Assembly: GCF_002163625.1 (NCBI RefSeq)
Contig: NZ_CP020892.1
Coordinates: 4,588,001-4,652,000 of the forward strand
Source: Pseudomonas sp. M30-35
Lineage (GTDB): Bacteria > Pseudomonadota > Gammaproteobacteria > Pseudomonadales > Pseudomonadaceae
DNA length: 64,000 nt
Reading direction: 5' to 3'
The position numbers were made by a program, and so were the translations under genes. Below are positions 55,161-64,000 of this stretch, piece by piece. Numbering within the stretch: position 1 is the first letter of the stretch; every line of letters starts with the position of its first letter. Under the pieces are notes generated by a model, which ran no database searches, had not been told where the DNA came from, and saw nothing but the letters and a program-made list of their open reading frames with translations.

Positions 55161-56344
55161 GGCTGTGATCGCGTGCCTATGCCCATGGCCTGACGCGCAA
55201 ACCAGCGCTTGGCTGACGGCAACAGATCAAGCCCGAGCAAGCCAAGGTTACGCCCAGCCACACGCAGCGGCTCACCAGAGCTGAACAGGCGGGTCACTTG
55301 GTCGGAGAACCCCACAGTCAGTTGTTGATCCAGTTGTTGGCTGCGCAAATAGCTCTGCAAAGTGGTGAAGTCGCCAAGCGGCGCATCACTGCCAAGCAGA
55401 CAATCAGCCAGCGCAATGGTGTCACGCAGGGACAAGTTGTAGCCCTGTCCTGCAATGGGATGCAGGCTGTGTGCAGCATTGCCTAGCACCACCAGATGTG
55501 GGCGAATCTGCTCTTGTGCCTCAACCAGCGCCAGCGGATATAAATGCCGCTCACCGACCTGAGTAATAGCGCCGAGACGGTAGCCAAATGCCAATTGCAA
55601 TTCTGCGATAAAGGCGGCGTCAGGCAAGCCCAGCAAGCGCTCGGCATCAGCTGTCGCACGAGTCCAGACCAACGCACTGCGGTTGCCAGCCAGCGGCAAC
55701 ATGGCCATCGGCCCTTCCTCGGTGAAACGCTCAAACGCCTGCCCCATATGAGCATCGCGGGTACTGACGTTAGCGATCAAGGCGCTTTGATCATAGGGCG
55801 TTTGCTTGACGTTAATGCCCAACTGCTCACGCAAACCTGAGCGACCACCTTCGGCGAGAATGGCTAAACTGCAGTCCAGCACAGCGTCATCTTGCAGAGT
55901 CAGCCGGTAACCGTCGCCCAGCGCCTCAAGACGAGTGACTTGCGCGGGGCTGCGCCAGGTCACCACTGATTGATCAAGCGCCTGCCACAAACACTCGCCA
56001 ATCCAGGCATTTTCGACCACATAGCCCAACGCGGGCACGCCTTCTTCAAGCGCACTCAGTCGGGCAGCGGCAAAGCGCCCGCGATCAGACACATGAATGT
56101 GCTGAATCGGCTCGGCATGTTTGGCGATCTGCTGCCAGATCCCCAGGCGCTGATAGATTTTCTGCGAGCCATAGGACAGCGCTGTCGAACGTGCGTCATA
56201 ACTCGGTTGATAACCTGAGCCCGGCGTAAACGGCTCGATCAGGCAAATCTGCCAGCCGCGTTTTTTCGCCTCGTCCTGTAGCGCCAGCGCCAAGCTGGCG
56301 CCCACCAGACCGCCGCCAATGATTGCCAGCTCGACGCGCTGCAT
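55157..56344 (-). CDS. ubiH: 2-octaprenyl-6-methoxyphenol hydroxylase
   Basis: UbiH hydroxylates the ubiquinone precursor ring in the membrane-associated Ubi complex. This 395-residue FAD monooxygenase has LAIIGGGLVGASLALAL at the start. The second FAD signature is GNAAHSLHPIAGQGYNLSLRD; its GNAAH replaces the more common GDAAH, as in many UbiH proteins. ATG 56344 fits the family start; a TTG at 56356 would overlap pepP. It lies four bases after the pepP stop codon and overlaps the DUF4442 gene by four bases. Confidence 0.92.
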   Translation of the reverse strand: MQRVELAIIGGGLVGASLALALQDEAKKRGWQICLIEPFTPGSGYQPSYDARSTALSYGSQKIYQRLGIWQQIAKHAEPIQHIHVSDRGRFAAARLSALEEGVPALGYVVENAWIGECLWQALDQSVVTWRSPAQVTRLEALGDGYRLTLQDDAVLDCSLAILAEGGRSGLREQLGINVKQTPYDQSALIANVSTRDAHMGQAFERFTEEGPMAMLPLAGNRSALVWTRATADAERLLGLPDAAFIAELQLAFGYRLGAITQVGERHLYPLALVEAQEQIRPHLVVLGNAAHSLHPIAGQGYNLSLRDTIALADCLLGSDAPLGDFTTLQSYLRSQQLDQQLTVGFSDQVTRLFSSGEPLRVAGRNLGLLGLDLLPSAKRWFARQAMGIGTRSQP

Positions 56345-56348
56345 TGGC

Positions 56349-57680
56349 TTAGGCAACTTGATGCGCGCCAGCCATCAACGCCTCGATTTCAGCGACGGTT
56401 TTCGGCACCCCGGTGGTCAGAATTTCGCAGCCGGTTTTGGTGACGACTACGTCATCTTCGATACGCACACCGATGCCGCGCCATTTTTTCGCGACATTTT
56501 GATTGTCCGGAGAAATATAGATACCCGGCTCAACCGTCATTGCCATGCCGACCTCAAGCACGCGCCATTCGCCACCGACTTTATAGTCGCCGACATCGTG
56601 CACATCCATGCCCAGCCAGTGACCGGCGCGGTGCATGTAAAAGGCCTTGTAGGCTTCGCTGGCGATTAACTCGTCAACATCTCCGTCAAGCAAGCCGAGC
56701 TCGACCAAGCCCGCAGTAATCACCTGCACAGTGGCTTCGTGCGCCTGATTCCAGTGTTTACCGGGGCCAATCTCGAGGAATGCAGCTTCTTGTGAAGCCA
56801 GCACCAGCTCGTAAATGGCTTTTTGCTCAGGTGAAAATTTACCATTTGCCGGAAATGTACGGGTGATATCGCTGGCGTAGCAATCGATCTCACAGCCGGC
56901 ATCAATCAGCACCAGATCGCCGTCCTTCAGAACCGCGTCATTCTCGTGATAATGCAGGATGCAGGCGTTCTTGCCCGTCGCGACGATCGAGCCGTAAGCG
57001 GGCATTTTTGCCCCGCCTTTGCGGAATTCGTAATCAAGCTCGGCTTCGAGGTGAAACTCAAACAAACCAGGGCGACTGACGCGCATCGCCTGCACATGAG
57101 CGCGCGACGAAATCTCGGCCGCTTCGCGCATTACCTTGACCTCGTTAGCACTCTTGTACAGGCGCATATCGTGGAGCAAGTGGTTGAGCGCGACAAACTC
57201 ATTCGGCGGCTGCGCACCTTGGCGCGCTTTAGAGCGGATCACGTTGATCCAGTCCATTAAGTGGCGATCAAATTCCTGATTGGTACCCATCGAGTAATAA
57301 ACCCGCTCGCGGCCTTCAATCAGCCCCGGCAGAATGTCGTCGATATCGCCAATTGGGAATGCGTCATCCGCGCCAAAACGACTCATGGCGCCGTCCTGGC
57401 CTGCGCGCAAACCGTCCCACAACTCACGCTCCGGATCACGCTCGCGGCAAAACAATACGTACTCGCCATGCTCGCGCCCCGGAATCAGCGCGATCACCGC
57501 CTCAGGCTCAGGAAAGCCTGAGAGGTATTGAAAATCGCTGTCCTGACGGAAGATGTGCTCGACATCGCGATTACGAATGTACACCGGGGCAGCAGGCAAA
57601 ATTGCGATGCTGTTGGGTTCCATCTGCGCCATCAGCGCCTTGCGCCGACGGGCATATTCCGACTTTGGGATGCTGATCAT
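56349..57680 (-). CDS. pepP: Xaa-Pro aminopeptidase P
   Basis: PepP removes N-terminal residues that precede proline. This 443-residue cytoplasmic enzyme has an N-terminal creatinase-like domain (about 1-170). The pita-bread catalytic domain carries the dinuclear metal ligands in LIDAGCEIDCYASDITRTFP, HRAGHWLGMDVHD, TVEPGIY and RIEDDV. Length and start MISIPKSEYARRR fit the family. It is the second gene of the ygfB-pepP-ubiH cluster, a common gammaproteobacterial arrangement. Confidence 0.96.
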   Translation of the reverse strand: MISIPKSEYARRRKALMAQMEPNSIAILPAAPVYIRNRDVEHIFRQDSDFQYLSGFPEPEAVIALIPGREHGEYVLFCRERDPERELWDGLRAGQDGAMSRFGADDAFPIGDIDDILPGLIEGRERVYYSMGTNQEFDRHLMDWINVIRSKARQGAQPPNEFVALNHLLHDMRLYKSANEVKVMREAAEISSRAHVQAMRVSRPGLFEFHLEAELDYEFRKGGAKMPAYGSIVATGKNACILHYHENDAVLKDGDLVLIDAGCEIDCYASDITRTFPANGKFSPEQKAIYELVLASQEAAFLEIGPGKHWNQAHEATVQVITAGLVELGLLDGDVDELIASEAYKAFYMHRAGHWLGMDVHDVGDYKVGGEWRVLEVGMAMTVEPGIYISPDNQNVAKKWRGIGVRIEDDVVVTKTGCEILTTGVPKTVAEIEALMAGAHQVA

Positions 57681-57712
57681 GGCTGACGGGTTCCGCTCGT
57701 TGAGACTTAAAA

Positions 57713-58267
57713 TCAGTGCAGCGACGGCTTTGGGGCTGGCGCTTCAGGTTTGGCAAACTCGCTAAACAACAGCAACGGCGCTACGCGCAGGTATTCCATG
57801 ACTTCCATATAGTCATTTTCACCTTCCTCGGATTCCTCCAAGGCGTTTTGTACTTGGGCAATTGCTGACAGGTCTTGCAACACCTCCATCGCTTCGGTGC
57901 TCAGCGCGGTATCACCGGCCACCAGCCCAAACCCGCCGAGGAAGCCCTGACACCACTGACCAAGAGCCACAGCACGTTCGCTCAGTGGCGCCTCGTCAGA
58001 TGGCAGCAACAAGACCACGGTGACCTCGCTGCCCGTCAGTTCAGTCTTGACCATTTCCTGCAGGCCAATCAGCGCTTGGCGCACGGTATCAACAGGCGCG
58101 GCGCCAAGCAGCTCGGCGGCGTCGACCAGCCAGCTGTCGACCTCAAAGCCTGCGCCCGCGCAGCTGCGGCCAAGCAGCAAGCCTTGCAGTTCGGCAGGAG
58201 AAATAGAAAACCCGTTGCTGGATAGCAACGCGGCGAATGCAGAATAAGGAGAATTAGAAGTTGGCAT
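57713..58267 (-). CDS. ygfB: UPF0149/YgfB family protein
   Basis: This 184-residue, mostly helical cytoplasmic protein starts [33 protein letters not shown] and has the family segment [11 protein letters not shown] and a C-terminal [11 protein letters not shown]. In Pseudomonas aeruginosa YgfB has been linked to control of ampDh3 and beta-lactam tolerance (recalled literature). It is the first gene of the pepP-ubi cluster, 32 bp ahead of pepP, and divergent from the zapA operon. Confidence 0.92.
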   Translation of the reverse strand: MPTSNSPYSAFAALLSSNGFSISPAELQGLLLGRSCAGAGFEVDSWLVDAAELLGAAPVDTVRQALIGLQEMVKTELTGSEVTVVLLLPSDEAPLSERAVALGQWCQGFLGGFGLVAGDTALSTEAMEVLQDLSAIAQVQNALEESEEGENDYMEVMEYLRVAPLLLFSEFAKPEAPAPKPSLH

Positions 58268-58571
58268 AGATTACTAGGCGCCAGACGGCGCAATCACTAG
58301 AATAGAGGCTTGGTATCCTAGCATTTGCAGACCCACCAAGACCATCGACGCTAGATGAGTCGGTCATCGAATTGCTGATCAGTGCCAGGACAGGTACAAC
58401 GCGTCAACCTGACGGATATTGCAACTGCTGGCCGTGGCCCTCAGGATGCCTACCCCGTCGTAGATCGGCATTTGCGGTTTGACCCCAGACGGCATCGCGC
58501 CTATATCCTAAACTTACGAAAACGCTTACGAAGACCTAGCCCCCGATCAATCTTTGCCTTAGCGAGACCCC
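58268..58571. other. Divergent promoter region between ygfB and the zapA operon
   Basis: No gene is seen in these 304 bp. It should contain promoters for both directions. TATCCTAAAC near 58504 is a possible -10 for the plus-strand genes, but no confident -35 was found. Confidence 0.45.
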
Positions 58572-58781
58572 ATGGAAGACGCCGATCTGCAAGCCCTGTT
58601 GAGCAAACTGGAACCACTTGTCCAGCGTGTTGAGCAACTCAAGGCTCAGAACAAAGTACTGATTGCACACGAGCAAGCGTGGCGCGGGGAGCGCGCTCAT
58701 CTGATTGAAAAGAACGAATTGGCCCGGCATAAGGTCGAATCAATGATTTCGCGCCTTAAAGCCCTGGAGCAGGACTCATGA
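58572..58781 (+). CDS. TIGR02449/ZapB-like coiled-coil protein
   Basis: This 69-residue protein is almost entirely a coiled coil: EDADLQALLSKLEPLVQRVEQLKAQNKVL, then EHAQ-like and MISRLKALEQDS. It matches the small TIGR02449 family found next to zapA. The family is thought to be functionally similar to ZapB, a cell division ring stabiliser, but this is inference. Its stop codon overlaps the zapA start codon (ATGA at 58778-58781). Confidence 0.88.
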   Translation: MEDADLQALLSKLEPLVQRVEQLKAQNKVLIAHEQAWRGERAHLIEKNELARHKVESMISRLKALEQDS

Positions 58782-59092
58782 CACAGTCGAATACCGTAAA
58801 CGTTCAGATCCTCGATAAAGAATATTGCATCAATTGTCCACAGAACGAACGCGCAAACTTAGAAGGCGCTGCGCGCTATCTTGATGCAAAAATGCGCGAG
58901 ATTCGCAGCAGCGGCAAAGTCATCGGTGCCGACCGCGTAGCGGTGATGGCCGCCCTGAACATCACCCACGAGCTGTTGCACAAGCAAAGCGACCTGGATC
59001 AGCAGACCTCATCAACCCGCGAACAGGTACGCGACTTGCTGCAACGGGTCGATAACGCACTTGCGGATGATGTTGGTGGTCAGCCGGGCTGA
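58778..59092 (+). CDS. zapA: Cell division protein ZapA
   Basis: ZapA bundles FtsZ filaments at the division site. This 104-residue protein has the family N-terminal domain NTVNVQILDKEYCINCPQNERANLEGAARYLDAKMREIR, including the conserved LDAKMR segment, and a C-terminal coiled coil. It is co-translated with the upstream coiled-coil gene and followed directly by 6S RNA, the standard order in gammaproteobacteria. Confidence 0.95.
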   Translation: MTQSNTVNVQILDKEYCINCPQNERANLEGAARYLDAKMREIRSSGKVIGADRVAVMAALNITHELLHKQSDLDQQTSSTREQVRDLLQRVDNALADDVGGQPG

Positions 59093-59111
59093 TCCACGCG
59101 ACGCTTTCAGG

Positions 59112-59117
59112 TATACT
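59112..59117 (+). promoter_or_regulatory. -10 element of 6S RNA
   Basis: TATACT lies seven bases before the inferred 6S RNA start. The -35 region is poorly conserved. Confidence 0.6.
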
Positions 59118-59123
59118 CGCTCC

Positions 59124-59303
59124 TGCTCCCTGGAGTGTGCGCCAGTTGGTCATGTCCCTGAGCCGATACGCACAACCCCGGGGGTTGCAAGCTGGGGCCG
59201 GTGTGCATGTCCGCTCGACGGAAAGCCTGAACGCCTCCTTCAACCTCCACCTTGAACTTTCGGGTTCAAGGGCTACACCGACAGCGGCACGTCGGGGAGT
59301 CAC
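59124..59303 (+). ncRNA. ssrS: 6S RNA
   Basis: 6S RNA binds housekeeping RNA polymerase and mimics an open promoter. The transcript begins near GCTCCCTGGAGTGTGCGCCAG and contains CCTGAGCCGATACGCAC, a conserved internal segment. It ends with GGCACGTCGGGGAGTC, whose GGGAG pairs with the 5' CTCCC to close the long stem. The length is about 180 bases. Position between zapA and fthC is the conserved one. Ends are estimates within a few bases. Confidence 0.9.
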
Positions 59304-59357
59304 TCTATTCATGCTTGTTGCTTACCGTGGCAGCAAGCGATCTTGCAGACGCTTCTG

Positions 59358-59954
59358 ATGCTCGATCCAACCCTTCTAAGTCGCAAGCAACTGCGCCGTA
59401 CATTACGCCAGACGCGCCGCGCACTCTCGCCAGCCGAGCAACGCCGTGCCGCGCAAGGCTTATACAGACAGCTTGCGCAGCACCCTGTATTTCGTCGTGC
59501 CAAGCACATCGCCCTGTATTTGCCGAATGATGGTGAGATCGATCCGCGCCTCCTCCTGCGCGCCGCACAGAAACGTGGCAAAGCGACGTACCTGCCAGTG
59601 CTCAATGCCTGGCCGCGAAGCAAGATGGTGTTTCAGCGCATTCGCCCAGCTGAAAAATTGCGACGTAATCGTTTTGGGATATCCGAACCGCGCGCAAACC
59701 CGGCTCAGCAACGTAAAGTCTGGGCACTCGATTTAATTTTATTACCGCTAGTCGGTTTTGACAGTGAAGGTGGACGTCTCGGTATGGGCGGCGGATTCTA
59801 CGACCGCAGCCTGGCTTACCGAGCAAGGCGCAAAAATTGTCACAAACCGACGCTTCTAGGCTTGGCGCATGAGTGTCAACAAGTCGAAAAGCTGGCCATG
59901 GCCAGTTGGGATGTGCCGCTTAACGCGACGGTAACGGATCAACAGTGGTACTGA
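59358..59954 (+). CDS. fthC: 5-formyltetrahydrofolate cyclo-ligase
   Basis: This 198-residue enzyme (YgfA family) uses ATP to convert 5-formyl-THF to 5,10-methenyl-THF, clearing an inhibitory folate. Motifs include ALYLPNDGEIDPRLLL, the ATP-binding LPLVGFDSEGGRLGMGGGFYDRSL and a basic N-terminus SRKQLRRTLRQTRRALS. ATG 59358 is preferred; a TTG at 59343 adds five residues. It is processed from or co-transcribed with 6S RNA in many relatives. Confidence 0.94.
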   Translation: MLDPTLLSRKQLRRTLRQTRRALSPAEQRRAAQGLYRQLAQHPVFRRAKHIALYLPNDGEIDPRLLLRAAQKRGKATYLPVLNAWPRSKMVFQRIRPAEKLRRNRFGISEPRANPAQQRKVWALDLILLPLVGFDSEGGRLGMGGGFYDRSLAYRARRKNCHKPTLLGLAHECQQVEKLAMASWDVPLNATVTDQQWY

Positions 59955-60017
59955 ACGATTAAGGGCACCTGTCCATAAAGTTGCGCCGCATCCTGCAGCG
60001 CCGTTCAATCCTGACGA

Positions 60018-60149
60018 CTACGACTGATGCGACTCACTCACCGCCGTATCAGCCTGGCGATCCCACAGGCTCTGTGTATAACCCGTTGTCACCACGCCCA
60101 AACTGAACAGAATTACTAGCACCCACAACAAATCTGGCTTACGTCTCAT
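60018..60149 (-). CDS. Small 43-residue membrane protein
   Basis: This short gene encodes MRRKPDLLWVLVILFSLGVV followed by TTGYTQSLWDRQ and a hydrophilic tail. It has one membrane helix (about 8-24). The ATG at 60149 has a strong ribosome binding site, GGGGGAGG six bases upstream, which is much better than the longer open frame around it. I recall similar tiny proteins in Pseudomonas genomes but know no function. Confidence 0.8.
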   Translation of the reverse strand: MRRKPDLLWVLVILFSLGVVTTGYTQSLWDRQADTAVSESHQS

Positions 60150-60392
60150 AGAATGCCTCCCCCTTTGAGGCAATCTGCGCACGGTGTTACCGGCGGCATT
60201 TATTATAGAACTACGAACTACTAAACCCGTAGAAACGCTGGCATTGTGTGCTTGTGCCTGGCACTCGGCAATTGCAGGTGCCCAACGGTCAACTGCTGGA
60301 CACCTTACAACCCGAATACTCGATATTCCTGCAACTTGCCGCTCTGCGGGTATCCTCAAGGACTTAAGGACATAATTGCTGGAGCAAAGTTC

Positions 60393-60842
60393 ATGCCCAC
60401 TTGGCTGATGAAATCAGAACCTGACGAATTTTCAATCCATGACCTGCAGCGCTTAAAGGTTGCGCGCTGGGATGGGGTACGTAATTATCAAGCACGCAAC
60501 TTCATGCGCAGCATGAAAGCTGGCGATTTATTCTTTTTTTATCACTCAAGTTGCCCTGAGCCTGGTATTGCAGGTATCGCTCGCATCAGCCGCGCAGCCT
60601 ATCCAGACCCAACCGCACTTGATAAAAAAAGCCATTACTTCGATGCAAAAGCCACTGCCGAGAAGAACCCATGGAGCGCCGTCGATGTCGAATTCGTAGA
60701 AGCCTTCAAGCAGGTTATTCAACTCTCCGACCTGAAGGCGCAGCATGCGCTGCTCGAGCTGCCACTTGTGCAAAAAGGTAGCCGCTTATCAGTAATGCCA
60801 GTGCAAGAAACCCACTGGCAAGCAATTTTACAAATGCACTGA
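60393..60842 (+). CDS. EVE domain protein (YTH-like fold)
   Basis: This 149-residue protein is a single EVE domain, starting MPTWLMKSEPDEFSIHDLQ and including GVRNYQARNFMRSMKAGDLFFFYHSS and the aromatic-rich pocket segments. EVE domains are related to YTH and PUA folds and bind modified bases in DNA or RNA. The role of this stand-alone form is not firmly known. ATG 60393 has GGAG nine bases upstream. Confidence 0.9.
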   Translation: MPTWLMKSEPDEFSIHDLQRLKVARWDGVRNYQARNFMRSMKAGDLFFFYHSSCPEPGIAGIARISRAAYPDPTALDKKSHYFDAKATAEKNPWSAVDVEFVEAFKQVIQLSDLKAQHALLELPLVQKGSRLSVMPVQETHWQAILQMH

Positions 60843-60882
60843 CACCTAATAACAATACGACGACTAGAGTGGACTCAGTTAT

Positions 60883-62727
60883 ATGGCGCAACGCCTGCCA
60901 CAGACATGGATTGCCCGATTTGCACTGGCGGTACTATTAAGCGGGCTTTATTTTGCCAGCCTGACCGTTTGGCAGCAGATGGTTCAGGATCAACAGCAAT
61001 CCATCGCTGAACGGGTTAGCTCCCAAGCAAAAAATCTCGCAACACGATTGCAAAACAACCTCGACTATCAGGTTCATGACCTTTATCGCGTCGCTCAACT
61101 ATGGAACCAGCGTGGGCGTATTCCCAAAGATCAATGGCTGCTTGAGAGTCAGTTTTCCCTAGAGCATTTCAAGGCTTATCAGTCGATTCAGTGGCTCGGC
61201 CCTGACCTGCATATGCGCTGGGTGGCGCCCATCACCGGCAATGAGGCTGCGCTCAATTTTGTCCTAAAGCCTGACCATCCCAACTATTCGCTGGCATTAC
61301 ACGCCCGCGACACCGGCACCCCTCAGTTTTCCAATAGCTTTGCCCTGGTTCAAGGCGGCCGCGGTTTTGTTTTATATACCCCGCTGTATATCAAGAATGA
61401 ACAGGGCAAACGGGTATTCGATGGCTTTTTACAAGGCGTATTCAAAGTTGAACCGCTCATGGATCAGTTGTTATCTGAAGTTGATCGCGATTATTTCAGC
61501 GCCGATCTACTGGAAAACGGCAAACCGATCTACAGCCGTGAGCAACCCGACACAAAGGCGGAATTCGAACAGAAGATTGCCTTTCACCTGTTGGATAATC
61601 AAAGCTTTGCTATCACCTTGAAACCCAGCCCAAAACTGCTCGCCAGGCTGCACTCGCCACTGCCGACATTCGTCCTCTGCGCCAGCTTGATCATCAGCAC
61701 ATTGCTGGTCGCTGCATTGGCGCTGGCCCTGCAAAGCCATCAACGCGCCAATGATCTACAGAACAGTAACCAGCGCCTGAATAAAGAGATAGCGCAACGT
61801 GAGCACATTGAACACGTGCTGATAGAGAGCCGCGAACGCTTGCAGTTGGTTATCGACATGACCGACTCAAGCAGCGACGGCCTGTTTATCGTCAATCCCG
61901 ATAGCCGTGAAATCATTTACATGAATCGCGCCACCTATCGCTCGCTTGGTTACAGCGCCGAGGAGTTCAGTGACTTATTCAAACAGAACCCAGACCATCT
62001 ATTACCTAACTTTACCAACTGGCTCAGCGAGTTGCGCAAGTCTCAAGACAGCAGCCCCTCGCAGATGTCACAACACCAGTTGCTCCGCCGCGATGGCAGT
62101 ACGCAACCGGCTGAAATCAGTGCACAGCTGGTCGTGATCAATGAGCACGAATATTTGATCTGCGTGTCGCGCGACAATAGCGAACGCCTGCGGTTTGAGG
62201 CTCAGCTAAAAACCCTGTCGCAACAGGATGGATTAACCGGGCTGTTTAACCGGCGCTATTTTGACAATCAATTGGAGAGCGAATGGCGACGTTTGCAGCG
62301 CTCGGGCTCACCACTGACCCTGATGATGCTCGATATCGACTACTTCAAGGCTTATAACGATCAGCGCGGCCACTTGGCGGGTGATGATGCATTGCGCCAT
62401 GTTGCCAAGATCATGCAGGACTGCCTGCACCGTCAAGGTGATTCAGCCTACCGTTATGGCGGCGAAGAGTTCGCGATTATTTTGGCCAACACAGGTGCCG
62501 AAGGCGCCGCTCACATTGCCGCCCAACTCCACCAGAAGCTGGATGAAGCGCGCATCAGACACCTCAGCAGCCCATTCGGCAGGCTAACCCTGAGCATTGG
62601 CATTGCCAGCATCAACGCTGATAACGAAGACCTGCCAGATAGCCTCATCGAGCGCAGCGACCAGGCGCTGTATCAAGCCAAGCACGAAGGACGCAACCGT
62701 ACTTGCTTAGCCCGCCCGGTGAGCTGA
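60883..62727 (+). CDS. Diguanylate cyclase with CHASE, PAS and GGDEF domains
   Basis: This 614-residue inner-membrane signalling enzyme should make cyclic di-GMP. It has a membrane helix (about 10-28), a periplasmic CHASE-type sensor (about 60-240) and a second helix (about 263-287). A short coiled coil, a PAS domain (about 320-440) and a GGDEF domain follow. The active site is GGEEF at 526-530, a catalytically competent variant, and the inhibitory I-site RxxD is intact (R517, D520). It is therefore likely active and product-inhibited. It stands alone, with no phosphodiesterase domain. Confidence 0.93.
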   Translation: MAQRLPQTWIARFALAVLLSGLYFASLTVWQQMVQDQQQSIAERVSSQAKNLATRLQNNLDYQVHDLYRVAQLWNQRGRIPKDQWLLESQFSLEHFKAYQSIQWLGPDLHMRWVAPITGNEAALNFVLKPDHPNYSLALHARDTGTPQFSNSFALVQGGRGFVLYTPLYIKNEQGKRVFDGFLQGVFKVEPLMDQLLSEVDRDYFSADLLENGKPIYSREQPDTKAEFEQKIAFHLLDNQSFAITLKPSPKLLARLHSPLPTFVLCASLIISTLLVAALALALQSHQRANDLQNSNQRLNKEIAQREHIEHVLIESRERLQLVIDMTDSSSDGLFIVNPDSREIIYMNRATYRSLGYSAEEFSDLFKQNPDHLLPNFTNWLSELRKSQDSSPSQMSQHQLLRRDGSTQPAEISAQLVVINEHEYLICVSRDNSERLRFEAQLKTLSQQDGLTGLFNRRYFDNQLESEWRRLQRSGSPLTLMMLDIDYFKAYNDQRGHLAGDDALRHVAKIMQDCLHRQGDSAYRYGGEEFAIILANTGAEGAAHIAAQLHQKLDEARIRHLSSPFGRLTLSIGIASINADNEDLPDSLIERSDQALYQAKHEGRNRTCLARPVS

Positions 62728-62754
62728 GCCCTCAAGCCTGCGTGTAGCGAACGA

Positions 62755-63165
62755 CTACTGCAAGATCAGGTTATTGAACAGCAAATCCTTGACCAGCGGC
62801 TCACCCTCTTCCTGAGTCAGCACCTGCTGAACCTGTTTCAAGGCCTCTTCGCGCAGCTTTTCTTTAGCATCGGGCGCACTCAGCCCCTCTTCGGTTTGCT
62901 CGGAAAACAGCATCACCAATTGATTGCGAATCAAGGGTTCATGATGGGTGACCTTGGCTTCAGCCTCCGGCCCTTCAACACGTAGCGATACATCCGCTTT
63001 ATAAAACTTCAACTTAGGTCCGGTGCCAAAGTTACCCACTAGCGCTGGCGTCAGATTGATATAAGCAACTGCTGGCGCTGCTTGCTCGCCCTCGGCTTCG
63101 GTTTCTTCGGCCATTGCATGCAAGGGGAATGTCAGGGCAATCAATAGTGCGAGGATGGCTTTCAC
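62755..63165 (-). CDS. FliL-like secreted or membrane-anchored protein
   Basis: This 136-residue protein has an N-terminal signal or anchor (KAILALLIALTFPLHAMA). A FliL domain follows (AVAYINLTPALVGNFGTGPKLKFYKADVSLRV and LFSEQTEEGLSAPDAKEKLREEALKQVQQVL). FliL proteins associate with the flagellar stator, but this copy is outside any flagellar cluster and is a paralogue of unproven role. I chose a GTG at 63165, preceded by GGAGAG, because it gives a clean signal; a TTG at 63195 is the alternative. Confidence 0.82.
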   Translation of the reverse strand: MKAILALLIALTFPLHAMAEETEAEGEQAAPAVAYINLTPALVGNFGTGPKLKFYKADVSLRVEGPEAEAKVTHHEPLIRNQLVMLFSEQTEEGLSAPDAKEKLREEALKQVQQVLTQEEGEPLVKDLLFNNLILQ

Positions 63166-63323
63166 AGGACTCACTCTCCGTAAGGGTTGTGCCAAGCATA
63201 GCGACTACAACGCCAGCGCCCAAGCACAATGCTTATGCTGCACCATTACAAGCAACCATGCTTGTTGACCCGACCTATCAGAACTCTACACTGCACCTCA
63301 TTACTTGAAAAAGGATGTGCCCG

Positions 63324-64000
63324 ATGAAAGCCGTGCTATGCAAAGCCTTTGGCCCTGCCGAGACGTTGGTGGTGGAAGAGACCGCCAACCCTGAGGCGAA
63401 GAAAAACGAAGTGGTCATCGACGTGCATTGCGCCGGTGTCAACTTCCCAGACACGCTGATCATCGAAGGCAAATACCAATTCAAGCCACCCTTCCCATTC
63501 TCTCCGGGTGGCGAAGCAGCAGGTGTTGTCAGCTCCGTTGGCGAAAAAGTCAGCCACCTGAAAGTCGGTGACCGGGTCATGGCACTGACAGGCTGGGGCA
63601 GCTTTGCCGAGCAGGTGGCGGTACCCAGCTATAACGTAATGCCGGTGCCTAAACTGATGGACTTCCCAAGCGCAGCAGCCTTTGGCATGACCTACGGTAC
63701 CTCGATGCACGCCCTCAAACAGCGCGCCAACTTACAGCCAGGTGAAACCTTGCTGGTGCTCGGCGCATCGGGTGGTGTCGGCCTCGCTGCCGTCGAAATC
63801 GGCAAAGCCATGGGCGCCAAGGTAATTGCCGCCGCCAGCAGTGCTGAAAAACTCGACGTGGCTAAAGCCGCAGGCGCGGATGAGCTGATCAACTACAACG
63901 AAAGCAATCTCAAAGAAGAAGTTAAGCGCATTACCGGCGGCCAGGGCGCAGACGTCATCTATGATCCGGTCGGCGGCGACTTGTTTGACCTTGCCGTACG
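63324..64000 (+). CDS. NADPH:quinone oxidoreductase (partial, runs off the window)
   Basis: The first 225 residues of a zinc-independent medium-chain reductase are present, starting MKAVLCKAFGPAETLVVEE. It has a GroES-like domain (NFPDTLIIEGKYQFKPPFPFSPG) and a Rossmann nucleotide-binding motif (GASGGVGLAAVEIGKAMGA). ATG 63324 follows AAGGA. The 3' end lies outside the window. It is a second quinone reductase type, not closely similar to the one at 26648. Confidence 0.9.
   Translation, partial: MKAVLCKAFGPAETLVVEETANPEAKKNEVVIDVHCAGVNFPDTLIIEGKYQFKPPFPFSPGGEAAGVVSSVGEKVSHLKVGDRVMALTGWGSFAEQVAVPSYNVMPVPKLMDFPSAAAFGMTYGTSMHALKQRANLQPGETLLVLGASGGVGLAAVEIGKAMGAKVIAAASSAEKLDVAKAAGADELINYNESNLKEEVKRITGGQGADVIYDPVGGDLFDLAV

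Overview
The window looks like a chromosomal segment of a Pseudomonas-like gammaproteobacterium. The recognisable housekeeping genes (argA, argE, a Pit transporter with a DUF47 partner, a CYTH-CHAD protein, an orphan GspE-type ATPase, gcvP/gcvH/gcvT, an iron ABC transporter, the ubiI-like/DUF4442/ubiH/pepP/ygfB cluster, zapA, 6S RNA and fthC) follow an order I recall from Pseudomonas genomes. Protein sequences such as ArgA, GcvP and PepP read as Pseudomonas-type. No tRNA or rRNA gene, CRISPR array, integrase or intact transposase was seen.

Layout. 1-10.7 kb is backbone: ilvD, an NCS2 purine permease, three tandem copies of a 136-bp hairpin repeat at the 3' end of argA, argE, the pit/DUF47 operon and a CYTH-CHAD protein. 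10.8-41.3 kb is accessory and falls into modules. They are: two overlapping DUF21-CBS membrane proteins; a LysR/MFS pair; a complete AdeRS-AdeABC-like RND efflux locus; a NUDIX/aminoglycoside-kinase-like/serine-hydrolase cluster; an ArsR-regulated quinone reductase and monooxygenase; a TetR/NAD(P)H-quinone oxidoreductase pair; and a LysR/DMT-exporter pair. The right end is a small defence island: a Septu-like PtuA ATPase and PtuB HNH nuclease on the minus strand, and a 2019-residue STAND NTPase with an N-terminal nuclease-like domain (Avs-like) on the plus strand. 41.3-64 kb returns to backbone: a conserved unknown, the GspE-type ATPase, a stomatin/NfeD pair, the glycine cleavage genes, the iron transporter, the ubiquinone and peptidase cluster, zapA/6S/fthC, a tiny membrane protein, an EVE-domain protein, a CHASE-PAS-GGDEF diguanylate cyclase, a FliL-like protein and the start of a zinc-independent quinone oxidoreductase.

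How they work together. The accessory block combines efflux, detoxification and phage-defence functions. Each small-molecule module carries its own regulator and, in three cases, a clear operator-like sequence: direct repeats at the efflux locus, paired identical-architecture palindromes at the ArsR locus and a nested palindrome at the TetR locus. Short related sequences sit at several module junctions, which suggests repeated insertion at a permissive site rather than one integrase-driven event.

All functions are inferred by reading the sequence. No database search was run.
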